DNA of 64,000 bases from NCBI GenBank assembly GCA_022564295.1, contig JADFLR010000010.1:62001-126000 (forward strand). Reading direction: 5' to 3'. This DNA is from Bacteroidota bacterium. GTDB taxonomy: Bacteria; Bacteroidota; Ignavibacteria; Ignavibacteriales; Ignavibacteriaceae. A model generated the notes under the pieces. It searched no databases. It was not told where the DNA came from and saw nothing but the letters and a program-made list of their open reading frames with translations. Shown in pieces: positions 1-11,219 of this stretch. Within the stretch, counting starts at the first letter, position 1. Each line of letters begins with the position of its first letter. Both the position numbers and the translations under genes were made by a program.

Positions 1-1
1 A

Positions 2-2491
2 AAATACTCCATATTTTTTATTTCAATACAAACACTTGCTTATTTCTTTTTTGATTATCTGCCGGAACCGTTAATTACTTACCCGATGGTTTTTTTATTC
101 ATCAGTTTAATTTTATTGCTTCTGTACTTTACATATTATAAAAGGCAAAGTTTTTCTCAATTGCTGTTGTATGGAACGATAATATCTTCCGTTATAATTG
201 TGATTCTTATGAACTATTTTAATCTGCAATTGGAGAGGCAATCATTAAAAACAGTTGCGTTCGAAATAATTAGGGCAAATGAAAACTTATTGCATTATAT
301 GAGCGATGAAACATTAAACAAAGCTTTAAAAGATGATGAGTTAATGAATAGCTTTTTCAGATCAAATATTAATTATGATGCGGAAGCATTTAGAGTTTGG
401 AGCAACAGCCCCATGCAGAGGGAATCGATAAGTTCCGGAATATTTCTTTACGATATGGATAAAAGGGAGATTGGAAGTTTTTTAGTTGATTTAGAAAAGC
501 AATACAACATATTCAATTACTTCGATGATATTGAATTAAGCGTAGTAAATATTATGGAGATTTCCGATTCAATTGGCAGAGATGTAATTACCTACGTAGG
601 GCTTATTCCTGTGGTGAGGAGAGATTTCGTTTCAGGTTATATTGCTGCAGTTATTGAATTTAATATTCGTAATATTGGCTCAATAAATATTCCTGATTTT
701 CTCAAATCAAATAAAGCATTATTAGGAGCTGCTATTGATGCATCTTTACTTAAGATCTTTGAATTTACTAACGGACGGCTTACACAGGTTTATGGCGATA
801 TATATCCTTCGCGTGAACAAATGATACCTATTTACAATGCAGACTATTCGGAGTTTAATGATGCATGGATAAACTTTTCAATTTATGATGAAAACTATGT
901 CGCTTATGTCATCAAGCTTTATGAATACGGGGATGAAAGAGTTATTACCGTTGCTGCGAAGGAAAAAGAAATAACTTGGAACCTTTTTAATTTCTTTAAG
1001 ATATTTTTGCTTCATACAATATTTATACTATTGCTGTTTGTTTTTCTTAAAGTTACAAAATTGCTTAAAGTTCATTCATCTTTTAGAATAAGATTGTTGT
1101 ATGCATTTCTTCTTGTATCTATTGTGCCGTTAGCTTTGCTTGCAGTTTATAACAGGGAAGTAGTATCGGAAAGAAGTGAGAAAGCGATATTTACAGAACT
1201 AAGCAAGCGTTCGGATTATTTGGAAAATCATATTACTTCCCAGTTAGCAAAACATGAAGATAGGGAACTTACAACTGCTTTCCGCAACGCAGGAAAGGAG
1301 TTGGATATATCATTCGCCGTATATCAGAATACAGATTTGCTATACAGTTCTCGTGATGAACTTTACCGCATCGGTTTGTTCGACTATAAATTAAATTCGA
1401 AGGCACATTATAGTTTAAACTATCTTAGTTATAGAGAGTATCTTACTAACGAAAACATCGATAAGTACACATTTGATGCATATTACAGAAAAATAAATGT
1501 AAATAATGTTCCGCTTATTATAGGAGTAAATGATGCTTTCAATAAAATTAAACCGGCGTTTTCATCCGCCGATATTGATGTAATTTTATTCGGAATTTAT
1601 TCTTTTGCTTTAATTATTATTATAATTATAAGCACCATGCTTGCTAATCAAATTTCTGCACCTATAAGACGATTAACAAAAGCCACAGAAGCAGTTGCGA
1701 AAGGGGATCTGGATGTTGAGTTGGAAAATAATGAGAAGGGCGAGATGAGAGACCTTTACAAAGGTTTTAATTTGATGACAAAAGAATTGCGGAAAAATCA
1801 GATTGAACTTGCAGAACTTGAGAGAGAAGGTGCATGGAAAGAAATGGCAAAACAGGTTGCGCACGAAATTAAGAATCCTCTAACGCCAATAAAATTAGCT
1901 ATTCAACAGCTCATCGCTTCTTACAATGATAAGAGTAAAAATTTTGATAAAATATTTAAGAACGTAACAAAAACAACATTAAATCAAATTGATAATCTTG
2001 GGCAGATTGCTTCAGAGTTTTCGAGTTTTGCAAAAATGCCAAGCATAAAACTTGAAAAATTAGATATTGTACCCGTAATAAAGGATACAACCAATCTTTT
2101 TATTGATGATAAAATTAATATTGATTTTGAAAGCGAAGCTTCGGAAGCAATTGTTGAAGCAGATACTTCGCAATTAAGAAGAATGTTGATCAATATGATA
2201 AGAAATTCTATTCAAGCCAATGCGACCGATATTGCAATAAGATTAACAATAAAAGCTGATAATATTTCATTAATTATTGTAGATAATGGAAAGGGAATTA
2301 GTGATGAAATTAAAGAAAAAATATTTGAAACTAATTTTACTACAAAAGAAAAAGGCATGGGTTTAGGTTTAAAATTAGCAAGAAGATTTCTTGAAGGAGT
2401 AAATGGCAAAATACATTTGGTGGAATCAGATTCTTCAGGAACAACTTTTGAAATTACTATTCCCAAGTACAATTTTTCTGATAATGTTTAG
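2..2491 (+). CDS. NtrY-like membrane sensor histidine kinase, 5' end outside window
   Basis: Membrane sensor kinase that autophosphorylates a histidine and passes phosphate to a response regulator; no regulator lies next to it here. The frame is open to the left edge. The first ATG is at 86, but sense codons continue upstream, so the true start probably lies outside. Counting from 86 (801 residues): two N-terminal membrane segments, a long extracytoplasmic region, a membrane segment near 310-325, further segments near 340 and 515, and a HAMP linker after it. The H-box has His593 in AHEIKNP, the N-box is MLINMIRNS (about 700-708), G1 is VDNGKGI (732) and G2 is GMGLGLKLA (757). This HAMP plus HisKA/HATPase layout with a multipass N-terminus is typical of NtrY-type kinases. 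The stop overlaps the possible GTG start of the next gene by one base, so they are probably cotranscribed. Confidence 0.9.
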   Translation, partial: KYSIFFISIQTLAYFFFDYLPEPLITYPMVFLFISLILLLLYFTYYKRQSFSQLLLYGTIISSVIIVILMNYFNLQLERQSLKTVAFEIIRANENLLHYMSDETLNKALKDDELMNSFFRSNINYDAEAFRVWSNSPMQRESISSGIFLYDMDKREIGSFLVDLEKQYNIFNYFDDIELSVVNIMEISDSIGRDVITYVGLIPVVRRDFVSGYIAAVIEFNIRNIGSINIPDFLKSNKALLGAAIDASLLKIFEFTNGRLTQVYGDIYPSREQMIPIYNADYSEFNDAWINFSIYDENYVAYVIKLYEYGDERVITVAAKEKEITWNLFNFFKIFLLHTIFILLLFVFLKVTKLLKVHSSFRIRLLYAFLLVSIVPLALLAVYNREVVSERSEKAIFTELSKRSDYLENHITSQLAKHEDRELTTAFRNAGKELDISFAVYQNTDLLYSSRDELYRIGLFDYKLNSKAHYSLNYLSYREYLTNENIDKYTFDAYYRKINVNNVPLIIGVNDAFNKIKPAFSSADIDVILFGIYSFALIIIIIISTMLANQISAPIRRLTKATEAVAKGDLDVELENNEKGEMRDLYKGFNLMTKELRKNQIELAELEREGAWKEMAKQVAHEIKNPLTPIKLAIQQLIASYNDKSKNFDKIFKNVTKTTLNQIDNLGQIASEFSSFAKMPSIKLEKLDIVPVIKDTTNLFIDDKINIDFESEASEAIVEADTSQLRRMLINMIRNSIQANATDIAIRLTIKADNISLIIVDNGKGISDEIKEKIFETNFTTKEKGMGLGLKLARRFLEGVNGKIHLVESDSSGTTFEITIPKYNFSDNV

Positions 2492-5400
2492 TGAATAAAA
2501 TGTTTACTGATCTTACTCCCCAACAAATTAAGGCACTTGATTTTAAACATTCAATTTCATTAAAAGCAAATGCAGGTTCGGGAAAAACTTTTGTACTTTC
2601 AAAAAGGTATTTGCAAATAGCAATTAAAGGAGCTGTGCCGTTACAGAATATTGCAGCAATTACTTTTACAGATAAAGCTGCAGGGGAACTTTATAAACGA
2701 ATTGCTGAGGAAATTGAAAAACAGATTTGTTTATCCGCTGATAATTCTGAAAGAATAAAACTTGAAAAAATAAGGCGCCAACTTGTTTCGGCAAATATCT
2801 CAACCATTCATTCGTTTTGTATCAACATACTAAGGGAGTTTCCGGTTGATGCGGAACTAGATGCAAACTTCACTCCTATTGATGCAAACGAATCGTATGA
2901 GTTGTTAGAATTATCTATAGAAGAAACCCTAAAAGAGAAGTTTGAAGATACAAGCAATGAAGAAATTAAATATTTGATAAGATTGTTTGGATCAAAAGTA
3001 AATTTAGTAAAGCAGTTACGCACCTTGATAGATAACCGGAAGAGTGTACTAAAATTAAAAAATAATATTTATAGTGAAGATGTTGAAAAGATAGCCGGAT
3101 ATTTTAGAGAATCATTTAATAAATATTTTCAAATTATCTACTTACCTCAAATAAAGTCTTTAATAAAAGATTTAACAACGATAAATAATAAAGTTATTGA
3201 TGAAGACCCTGATAATGAGCTGTCGAATGATGCAGTTTATTCAATAAAAGAATTAACTGAGAACTCAAAACCTGAAGAAGTAATAAAAATTATTCATCGA
3301 ATAATTGAAATTATTTGTATAAAAGATAATAAGATTAGAAAAGCAAATTACTTAATTGCTGGTTTGAGGGAGGGTTTTGAAGAGGAAATTAATAATGTTG
3401 AAAATGTATTGAATGATTTAAGCAAAATCGAATTTAATAAGAGCACAAAAAGTATTGAACATCAATTAGCGTTAGCAGGTAAATATTTAATTAATCTATT
3501 TGATGACACATTGTTTTTATATGATCAGAAAAAGAGAGAGTTAGGTTACCTCGATTACGAAGACATATTAATTAACACAAGAACTCTTCTTCAATCTGAA
3601 AATGTTTCAAAATATTTATCAGATAAATTCAAATATCTAATGGTGGATGAATACCAGGATACTAACGAAATACAATACGAAATATTTATGCCCATTCTCG
3701 ATTATCTGAAAAAAGGGAACCTGTTTATAGTTGGTGATGAGAAGCAAAGTATATATAGATTCAGAGAAGCTGAACTCGAAGTATTTAATAAAACGAATTT
3801 AGATATTTCAAATAAAGATGGCAGCGAATACTTAATAACACTTCCCGATAGTTTTAGGATGGAACCTGATATTTGTTTGTTCACAAACGTCCTCTTTAAA
3901 AAGCTTTTTCATAATCCTGATAAACTTTACAATGAAGTCGAACACTCGGAACTTATTTGTGCAAAATCTGATAATACAGGTGGAAAGGTTTCTATACTGA
4001 TTGCAGAAGATAATTCTGATATAATTGAAGCTGAATTGATTTCCAGACAAATATTAAAATTGCTAAATGAAAATCCTAAAATTGATTGGAATGATATTGC
4101 AATACTTGTACGCAAAAGAAATGCGTTTAAAGGATTAGAAAAACAATTTGTAAAATTTAAAATACCTTACAAAATAATTGGCGGAAGAGGATTTTTCCAT
4201 AGACAAAGCATTTATGATATTTATAATTATTTTTCTTTTCTTCTCGATACAAACAATGATGCTGCATTAATTGGAATATTACGTTCACCGTTTTTTTCAA
4301 TGAGTGATCTTAAAATATTTGAGGTATCGTTGAAATATGGTCATTCTTTTTGGGAAAAAATGCTCGAATCAAAATCAGAAGATGAGCAAGTAGATGCTGC
4401 GGTTAAACAACTAAGACAATATCTGCAATTAGCAGGTAAAAAAGATTTTAACACACTTCTAACTGAAATATTTGAAACGACAAATTTTTTAACAGTGCTT
4501 GCTTCCCGTTTTGATGGTGAGCAGGAATTGGCAAACATCGAAAAGCTGCAGAGAATCTCCAACACTTTTTCAAATCAAGGATTCAAAACTCTTTACGATT
4601 ATGTTAATTTTCTTAAAGATGCAATTACTAAACTTGATGAAGAAGCACAGGCAGGTTTGGCTTCTCAATCAAATGCAGTGAGTATCTTAACGCTGCACCA
4701 GGCAAAGGGGTTGGAGTTCCCCGTTGTATTTCTTTACAAGTGTAATGAAGTTTCACAAAAGAATACGGTCAGATCGAAATATATTTCTGTTGATAAAAAA
4801 TTTGGATTGCTGACTAAAATTCCGGTTAATGGAGATTATTTCAGTGATTATAAATCTATTCCATTAATATCAATAAGGGATTATATTGAAACAAAAAAAG
4901 AGTTGGCAGAGATAAAAAGACTGTTTTATGTCGGGGTTACAAGAGCTAAACAATATCTTTTCTTATCAGCAACATTAAGGAAAAACAATAAATTTAATCC
5001 ATCAAGCTTTATGAGATTACTGATTGACGGATTGAATATTAATTTAGATTTAAATGAATTTATAATTGAAGATGATTTGAAATTATTAAGAAAAGAAAAT
5101 AACGGCTATAAAAATATTAAGAAGTTATATAAAACAATTATTCCCATCATAAAAGAAGTTGAATTACCGGAAGTAACAGAAAGCAAAACCGATGAACAAA
5201 TTAGAACAAAAAGCTTTTTGTTGAGAAAAATAGAAGACACAAGCAAGGGAGAAATTATATCAGCTACAAAAGTTGCTTCTTACAGCCAGTGTCCGTTAAA
5301 GTATAAATTTATTTATAAATATGGTTACACCGATCTATACAATAATTTTAGGTCGTTTAGAAATAAAGTTTTTTACAAAAATTATTTTGAAGATGATGCT

Positions 5401-6078
5401 GGTAAAGAAGATATTCGGAATGTAGATGTAGCTGAATCCCCCCTATTAAAGAATGCTTCAAGTATAAAAGGACAACTAATTCATAAAGCACTTCAAAAAG
5501 AAATTAGCAATGATAATTTGAAAAAATTTATTTATGATGAATTTGCTGCTACTTATCCGAATTTCTTCGAATTACAGGAAACCAAAGAAATATTTATAAA
5601 AAATATCCTGAATATGTTAAATGGTTTTTATCAATCCGGTGAGCATAAATATCTAAACAAATATTCTAAGTATAAAAATGAATCTGAAATTTACTTGAAT
5701 GAAAAGGACTACTATCTATACGGAATAATTGATAAATTAATAATTACTGACGATAAATATATTATCGTAGATTATAAGACAGATGATATTGAGAAGGAAA
5801 TAATTGATAATAGAATAAAATATTATTTAAATCAACTTAACTTTTATGTATATATTGTTAGTAAATTGCATATGGAATTTGATGAAATAGAAATACGTTT
5901 AATATTTTTAAAGTTTCCTGATAGCCCATTCGTAATAAATTATAACCGTAAAAATATTGAGGATATAAGAAAAGATATTTTAAAAATAATAAAGGGAATT
6001 TTAAGGGAAAAATATCCTAAAAATCTTTCGCATTGTTACGAATGTAATTTTTCAATAAATAATAAATGTATAATTTAA
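2491..6078 (+). CDS. UvrD/RecB-like (AddA-type) helicase-nuclease
   Basis: ATP-dependent superfamily 1 helicase fused to a RecB-family nuclease, expected to process double-strand DNA ends for recombination. From GTG 2491 (1195 residues): Walker A AGSGKT (28-33), motif II VDEYQDT (385-391), motif III GDEKQSIYRFRE, motif V LTLHQAKGLEFP and motif VI LFYVGVTRAKQ. The C-terminal nuclease has Asp1081 in GIIDK and the D-x-K core VDYKTD (1093-1098). Cys934 before the nuclease and Cys1182, Cys1185 and Cys1193 at the extreme C-terminus match the layout of iron-sulfur RecB/AddB/Cas4-type nucleases. An ATG at 2500, in frame, is an alternative start; neither has a clear ribosome site. No AddB or RecC/RecD partner is visible, though the region left of the window is unseen. 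Confidence 0.93.
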   Translation: MNKMFTDLTPQQIKALDFKHSISLKANAGSGKTFVLSKRYLQIAIKGAVPLQNIAAITFTDKAAGELYKRIAEEIEKQICLSADNSERIKLEKIRRQLVSANISTIHSFCINILREFPVDAELDANFTPIDANESYELLELSIEETLKEKFEDTSNEEIKYLIRLFGSKVNLVKQLRTLIDNRKSVLKLKNNIYSEDVEKIAGYFRESFNKYFQIIYLPQIKSLIKDLTTINNKVIDEDPDNELSNDAVYSIKELTENSKPEEVIKIIHRIIEIICIKDNKIRKANYLIAGLREGFEEEINNVENVLNDLSKIEFNKSTKSIEHQLALAGKYLINLFDDTLFLYDQKKRELGYLDYEDILINTRTLLQSENVSKYLSDKFKYLMVDEYQDTNEIQYEIFMPILDYLKKGNLFIVGDEKQSIYRFREAELEVFNKTNLDISNKDGSEYLITLPDSFRMEPDICLFTNVLFKKLFHNPDKLYNEVEHSELICAKSDNTGGKVSILIAEDNSDIIEAELISRQILKLLNENPKIDWNDIAILVRKRNAFKGLEKQFVKFKIPYKIIGGRGFFHRQSIYDIYNYFSFLLDTNNDAALIGILRSPFFSMSDLKIFEVSLKYGHSFWEKMLESKSEDEQVDAAVKQLRQYLQLAGKKDFNTLLTEIFETTNFLTVLASRFDGEQELANIEKLQRISNTFSNQGFKTLYDYVNFLKDAITKLDEEAQAGLASQSNAVSILTLHQAKGLEFPVVFLYKCNEVSQKNTVRSKYISVDKKFGLLTKIPVNGDYFSDYKSIPLISIRDYIETKKELAEIKRLFYVGVTRAKQYLFLSATLRKNNKFNPSSFMRLLIDGLNINLDLNEFIIEDDLKLLRKENNGYKNIKKLYKTIIPIIKEVELPEVTESKTDEQIRTKSFLLRKIEDTSKGEIISATKVASYSQCPLKYKFIYKYGYTDLYNNFRSFRNKVFYKNYFEDDAGKEDIRNVDVAESPLLKNASSIKGQLIHKALQKEISNDNLKKFIYDEFAATYPNFFELQETKEIFIKNILNMLNGFYQSGEHKYLNKYSKYKNESEIYLNEKDYYLYGIIDKLIITDDKYIIVDYKTDDIEKEIIDNRIKYYLNQLNFYVYIVSKLHMEFDEIEIRLIFLKFPDSPFVINYNRKNIEDIRKDILKIIKGILREKYPKNLSHCYECNFSINNKCII

Positions 6079-6092
6079 CCTGATAAATTTTA

Positions 6093-6554
6093 ATGCAGAT
6101 AAAAGTTAAAACCATAAGAAACCTCGAAGTTATCGAGAAGGAATTAAACTCAATTTCTTCCGGCGTTATGGTATTATCTTTGGAAGAAGATTTTGAACAG
6201 ATTGCAACAAATTTTGTTTATCATGACAAAAATATTTACGTGTTTATTCAAAATAAAGAGTTGTATAAAAACTTAAAACTCGAGTCAATAGCAAAATTTA
6301 CTGCAATAAAAGAAACTACGCGCGGAAAGAAAAATAAAAACGATAAAGAAAACATTTACAATTTATTTTATATCTCGGTCAGTGGAATTGTAAAAAATGT
6401 GCGTGAGAAAAAACTTATAAACAATATCAAACAAAGCTTTATACAGAAATATTCCGGTAGTTTTATTGAGTCCGATAGCAGATCAAAATCTTTTTCAAGA
6501 CTTATTTGTATAGACACTGAGGAATTAACCGCAACCGAAGAAACGGGAGTGTAA
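6093..6554 (+). CDS. Putative pyridoxamine-phosphate-oxidase-fold (flavin/split-barrel) protein
   Basis: A 153-residue soluble protein starting 14 bases after the helicase gene, on the same strand. The N-terminal half (an I-SSGVMVLSL strand, then a segment ending NIYVFIQNKELYKNL, then SIAKFTAI) resembles the split-barrel core of pyridoxamine 5'-phosphate oxidase-related flavoproteins, where such lines precede a comparison of small-molecule binding strands. I recognise the fold pattern only; no catalytic motif is diagnostic. It has no signal peptide or membrane segment. Position suggests cotranscription with the helicase, but a functional link is not implied. It could also be an unrelated small alpha/beta protein. 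Confidence 0.55.
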   Translation: MQIKVKTIRNLEVIEKELNSISSGVMVLSLEEDFEQIATNFVYHDKNIYVFIQNKELYKNLKLESIAKFTAIKETTRGKKNKNDKENIYNLFYISVSGIVKNVREKKLINNIKQSFIQKYSGSFIESDSRSKSFSRLICIDTEELTATEETGV

Positions 6555-6614
6555 ACTAAGTACTCTCTAAATGGTTTAATCGAAGAGTTACAACATCAAT
6601 AAAGGAGCAACTTT

Positions 6615-8249
6615 TTGCTAAACTATATCTGGCTTTCATTAATAGTTTTAGGGATAGCTTCTGCGCTGTATATTGATCTTTCCGATATTTCCTCCAATAA
6701 ATATCACAACAATGAACCGGTAACTTTAATATTGGAATTTCCCTCTCCTGTGTTAAAAGATACTAATGCCGTTCATGAAGGCGTTGCTATAATTGGTGCA
6801 AAAGATTACAATTCTGTATATGGTGATTCTCTAAAAAAAGATTTTAGTGTACCTGTAATTTTAACTGCAAACGAAAAAGATAAAAAATCAAGCATTATAT
6901 TAAAGATAAATGATTCTACTCCGGCTCTTTGGAAAGAGATGGCGAAAGCCTCAGGTAATGAAGATGAACTGCTTGCAGATATAAATTTTATACATACAGA
7001 TAATCCATACAAGCTTAAAGCTTCAATCATTGTTGCGCCGGTTAGTTTTATAATGATGAAGAATGTGACCAATGAAGCTATCGGTAAAGCCGGTGTTGCT
7101 GTTAAAATAGCTTTGGGATTAATTGGAATAATGGCTTTATGGTTAGGTGTAATGAAGGTTGCTGAGGATGCCGGATTGATCGCAAAACTTTCTAACATGA
7201 TCAAACCAATAACAAAAAAATTGTTTCCTGAAATTCCGTCCGACCATCCTGCAATTGGAGCTATGTTAATGAATATATCTGCCAATATGTTGGGGCTTGG
7301 TAATGCAGCAACACCTTTCGGGCTTAAAGCAATGGATGAATTGGATAAACTGAATCCGGAAAAGGGAACTGCAACAAATGCAATGGTAACTTTTCTTGCA
7401 ATCAATACTGCGGGACTAACTTTAATTCCCGTCACGGCAATAGCCGTAAGAGCTGCACAAGGCAGTGCAGATCCCGCTATCATAATCGGCACTTCAATAT
7501 TCGGGGCATCATGTGCAACAGTAACAGGAATTGTTGCAGCAAAACTATTTGAAAAATTTCCAATCACTAAAGGAGAGTTTGGTAATTGGTTTAGAGAAAA
7601 CTGGAAACTGCCTGCTGCAATTCTTCTGATTATACTTTTCTTCCTTATTGGTTCGGTTGCAGGATTGCTAAGTGCTATTGCGTCTGCTTTCTCATTTATT
7701 AATCCTGAAATGTTAAAAGATGTAATTCAGATATTATCTACTGTTGCCATTCCTTTTCTAATTTTATTTTTTATCGGTTACGGCGCCATAAAAAGAGTTA
7801 AAGTTTATGAGCAATTTGTTGAAGGTGCAAAAGACGGATTCAATATTGCGATCAAAATTATACCTTATCTTGTTGCTATGCTTGTAGCAATAGGAATTTT
7901 TAGAGCAGGAGGAGCATTAGATAATTTACTCATTCCGGTTATGAGAATTGTTACTGATTTAATTGGAATGCCTCCAGAAGCCCTCCCTATGGCACTTATC
8001 CGACCTCTCTCCGGCAGCGGTTCGTTAGGTGTTATGGCTGAAACTATGTCCGTTTATGGTCCCGATTCATTTATCGGTGTGCTTGTCTCCACTTTTTTCG
8101 GAAGTACGGAAACAACATTTTATGTTCTGGCAGTTTACTTTGGTGCGGTTAGTATTCGAAAAACACGCCACGCTGTTGTTGTTGGTCTTTTAGCGGATGT
8201 TGCAGGAATTCTTGGTGCTTTGTTTATTGTTAAACTTATGTTTAGCTGA
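6615..8249 (+). CDS. SpmA-SpmB fusion, nucleoside-recognition (Gate) membrane protein
   Basis: Polytopic inner-membrane protein of 544 residues. The start is TTG 6615, supported by AAAGGAG at 6601-6607 seven bases upstream; no ATG is near. Residues about 150-340 match spore maturation protein A (conserved stretches such as NMLGLGNAATPFGLKAM and SIFGASCATVTGI), and about 370-544 match spore maturation protein B (RPLSGSGSLGVMAE, FFGSTETTFYVLAVYFG). Between the first membrane segment and the SpmA part lies an extra domain of roughly 130 residues, predicted outside the membrane. The family carries Gate domains and is found in many non-sporulating bacteria as a putative transporter with unknown substrate. 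Nothing in the window suggests sporulation. Confidence 0.9.
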   Translation: MLNYIWLSLIVLGIASALYIDLSDISSNKYHNNEPVTLILEFPSPVLKDTNAVHEGVAIIGAKDYNSVYGDSLKKDFSVPVILTANEKDKKSSIILKINDSTPALWKEMAKASGNEDELLADINFIHTDNPYKLKASIIVAPVSFIMMKNVTNEAIGKAGVAVKIALGLIGIMALWLGVMKVAEDAGLIAKLSNMIKPITKKLFPEIPSDHPAIGAMLMNISANMLGLGNAATPFGLKAMDELDKLNPEKGTATNAMVTFLAINTAGLTLIPVTAIAVRAAQGSADPAIIIGTSIFGASCATVTGIVAAKLFEKFPITKGEFGNWFRENWKLPAAILLIILFFLIGSVAGLLSAIASAFSFINPEMLKDVIQILSTVAIPFLILFFIGYGAIKRVKVYEQFVEGAKDGFNIAIKIIPYLVAMLVAIGIFRAGGALDNLLIPVMRIVTDLIGMPPEALPMALIRPLSGSGSLGVMAETMSVYGPDSFIGVLVSTFFGSTETTFYVLAVYFGAVSIRKTRHAVVVGLLADVAGILGALFIVKLMFS

Positions 8250-8488
8250 GAGTACAAGATTTTCATCCTCATCTCTTGTTCATAATGAATCCTGTTATAC
8301 TTATGTAGGTCATTTCTGTAAGTGTTTACAATTATGTTCACAATATCAATTGTTATAAATATTTTAACACGTTAAATTATATCTTACTTGTTGAATATAT
8401 AAAGTGTATTAGGTAGTTTTAAAAACAAGAAAGAAAGAGTAAATGAGAATTGGAAAACTTAATGAAACCCTCGTGAAAGAAAAATATT
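8250..8488 (+). other. Intergenic stretch before the CoA-transferase remnant
   Basis: AT-rich DNA between the SpmA-SpmB gene and the CoA-transferase fragment. I find no further recognisable piece of the missing CoA-transferase N-terminus in any frame. A weak ACAAGA/TCTTGT inverted repeat lies just after the upstream stop codon but lacks a clear T-run. Confidence 0.4.
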
Positions 8489-8674
8489 TTGGTTCTTGCG
8501 ACTGCAGGCGTTGTAACCTCATATGGAGATGTTCATTATGTAATTACTGAATATGACGTTTCTCTTCTATTTGGAAAAAGTATTAAGGAAAGAGCGCGTG
8601 AGTTAATTATAATTTCTCATCTCAAGTTCAGGGATGAATTAACTAAGTATGCAAAAGACGCTTACAAAATTTAA
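8489..8674 (+). pseudogene. C-terminal remnant of an acetyl-CoA hydrolase/4-hydroxybutyrate CoA-transferase
   Basis: About 58 codons whose translation (GVVTSYGDVHYVITEYDV, then LFGKSIKERARELI, then HLKFRDEL) matches the conserved C-terminal end of the acetyl-CoA hydrolase/CoA-transferase family, normally over 400 residues. The fragment opens with TTG, has no ribosome site, and nothing upstream supplies the CoA-binding domains. The reading frame itself is intact to its stop, so loss may be fairly recent or the deletion clean. It ends 11 bases before the metallophosphatase gene. I take it as a gene relic rather than a functional small protein. Confidence 0.75.
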
Positions 8675-8685
8675 TCTATCTTAAA

Positions 8686-9375
8686 ATGATTGCTGTTATC
8701 GGGGACATCCATGGTTGTTACCATACTTTAATAAGAGTATATGAGGAAATCAAAACGAAGCATCCTGATATACCGGTTTATTCTGTGGGTGATCTTGTGG
8801 ATAGAGGTAATTTCAGTTATGAAGTTTTGGAATTCATAAAACAGAATAAGATAAAGTTTACTGCCGGCAATCACGATTTAATGTTTTACTATTATGTAAC
8901 CCAGCCAACTAACCCTATCGGTAAACCCTGGATATACAATGGCTCAGAATCTACAATGGAATCTTACAGAAATCATATGCCTGCTATGAGAGAACATTTT
9001 GTAATTATTAAAAAAGCTCCTTTGTTTTTTAATCTAAAAGATTGTTTTATTTCTCACGCAGGTATTTCCAGCTACTATCAAAAAAATTTTAAGAAGGATA
9101 TTTTTTCCGATAACGCTAAAATTAAAAAATTATTAGAGCAGGAATTAAGCAGTTCTCATGGTGTTATCTGGACAAGAGATGAACTTATAAATTTAGGTAA
9201 ACTGCAGATTGTTGGGCATACAATAGTGAAGAATATGTACCATAATAAAAAAAGTGATACTCTTTACATCGATACTTCTGCTTTTGCGGGCAACAAATTA
9301 ACTGCAGTGATAATTGATGATAATAAACTTATCGATTCTATTTCCTTAAATACAGTACAGATTGATATAGCTTAA
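8686..9375 (+). CDS. Metallophosphatase of the Ser/Thr protein phosphatase family
   Basis: Cytoplasmic calcineurin-like phosphoesterase, 229 residues. It shows the full dinuclear-metal motif series: GDIHG (6-10), GDLVDRG, GNHD, then the histidines in the SHAG and VGHT segments. This arrangement is closest to bacterial Ser/Thr protein phosphatases of the PrpA/PrpB type and to ApaH-like diadenosine tetraphosphatases. Substrate cannot be decided from sequence. There is no signal peptide. It stands alone, with a pseudogene upstream and the groEL terminator converging from downstream. Confidence 0.88.
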   Translation: MIAVIGDIHGCYHTLIRVYEEIKTKHPDIPVYSVGDLVDRGNFSYEVLEFIKQNKIKFTAGNHDLMFYYYVTQPTNPIGKPWIYNGSESTMESYRNHMPAMREHFVIIKKAPLFFNLKDCFISHAGISSYYQKNFKKDIFSDNAKIKKLLEQELSSSHGVIWTRDELINLGKLQIVGHTIVKNMYHNKKSDTLYIDTSAFAGNKLTAVIIDDNKLIDSISLNTVQIDIA

Positions 9376-9470
9376 TTATATGAGTATAAGATTCTCAAAA
9401 ACAGTGTTGTAACTGATCATTCAAGAAACAAACTTATAATGGTGTGGATAGTTTAATGAGATTTTTAAAA

Positions 9471-9499
9471 TAAAAAAGACGAGCACAAAAGTACTCGCC
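9471..9499 (-). terminator. Rho-independent terminator of groES-groEL
   Basis: Read on the minus strand: a nine-pair stem, GGCGAGTAC against GTGCTCGTC with two G-U wobbles, a TTTT loop, then a run of six T. It lies 46 bases beyond the groEL stop codon. Confidence 0.85.
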
Positions 9500-9544
9500 T
9501 TTAATCCTTCGTCAAACTCAGGATAAGTTTCTGGGAAGGGAATA

Positions 9545-11191
<1,647 letters not shown>

Positions 11192-11219
11192 TCAGTTTTT
11201 ATTTTTGTTATTTAGGTTA

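Noticed and set aside
6806-7567. Long 253-codon frame opposite the SpmA-SpmB gene
   Set aside because: Antisense shadow caused by the codon pattern of the real gene; no start signal and no family.
6615-8249. Sporulation function for the SpmA-SpmB protein
   Set aside because: No other sporulation gene is present and the family is widespread in non-sporulating bacteria.
8443-8560. Small Cys-rich frame (MRIGKLNETL, then SCDCRRCN)
   Set aside because: It runs in another frame across the CoA-transferase remnant, whose frame has clear family similarity. The cysteine pattern is by chance.
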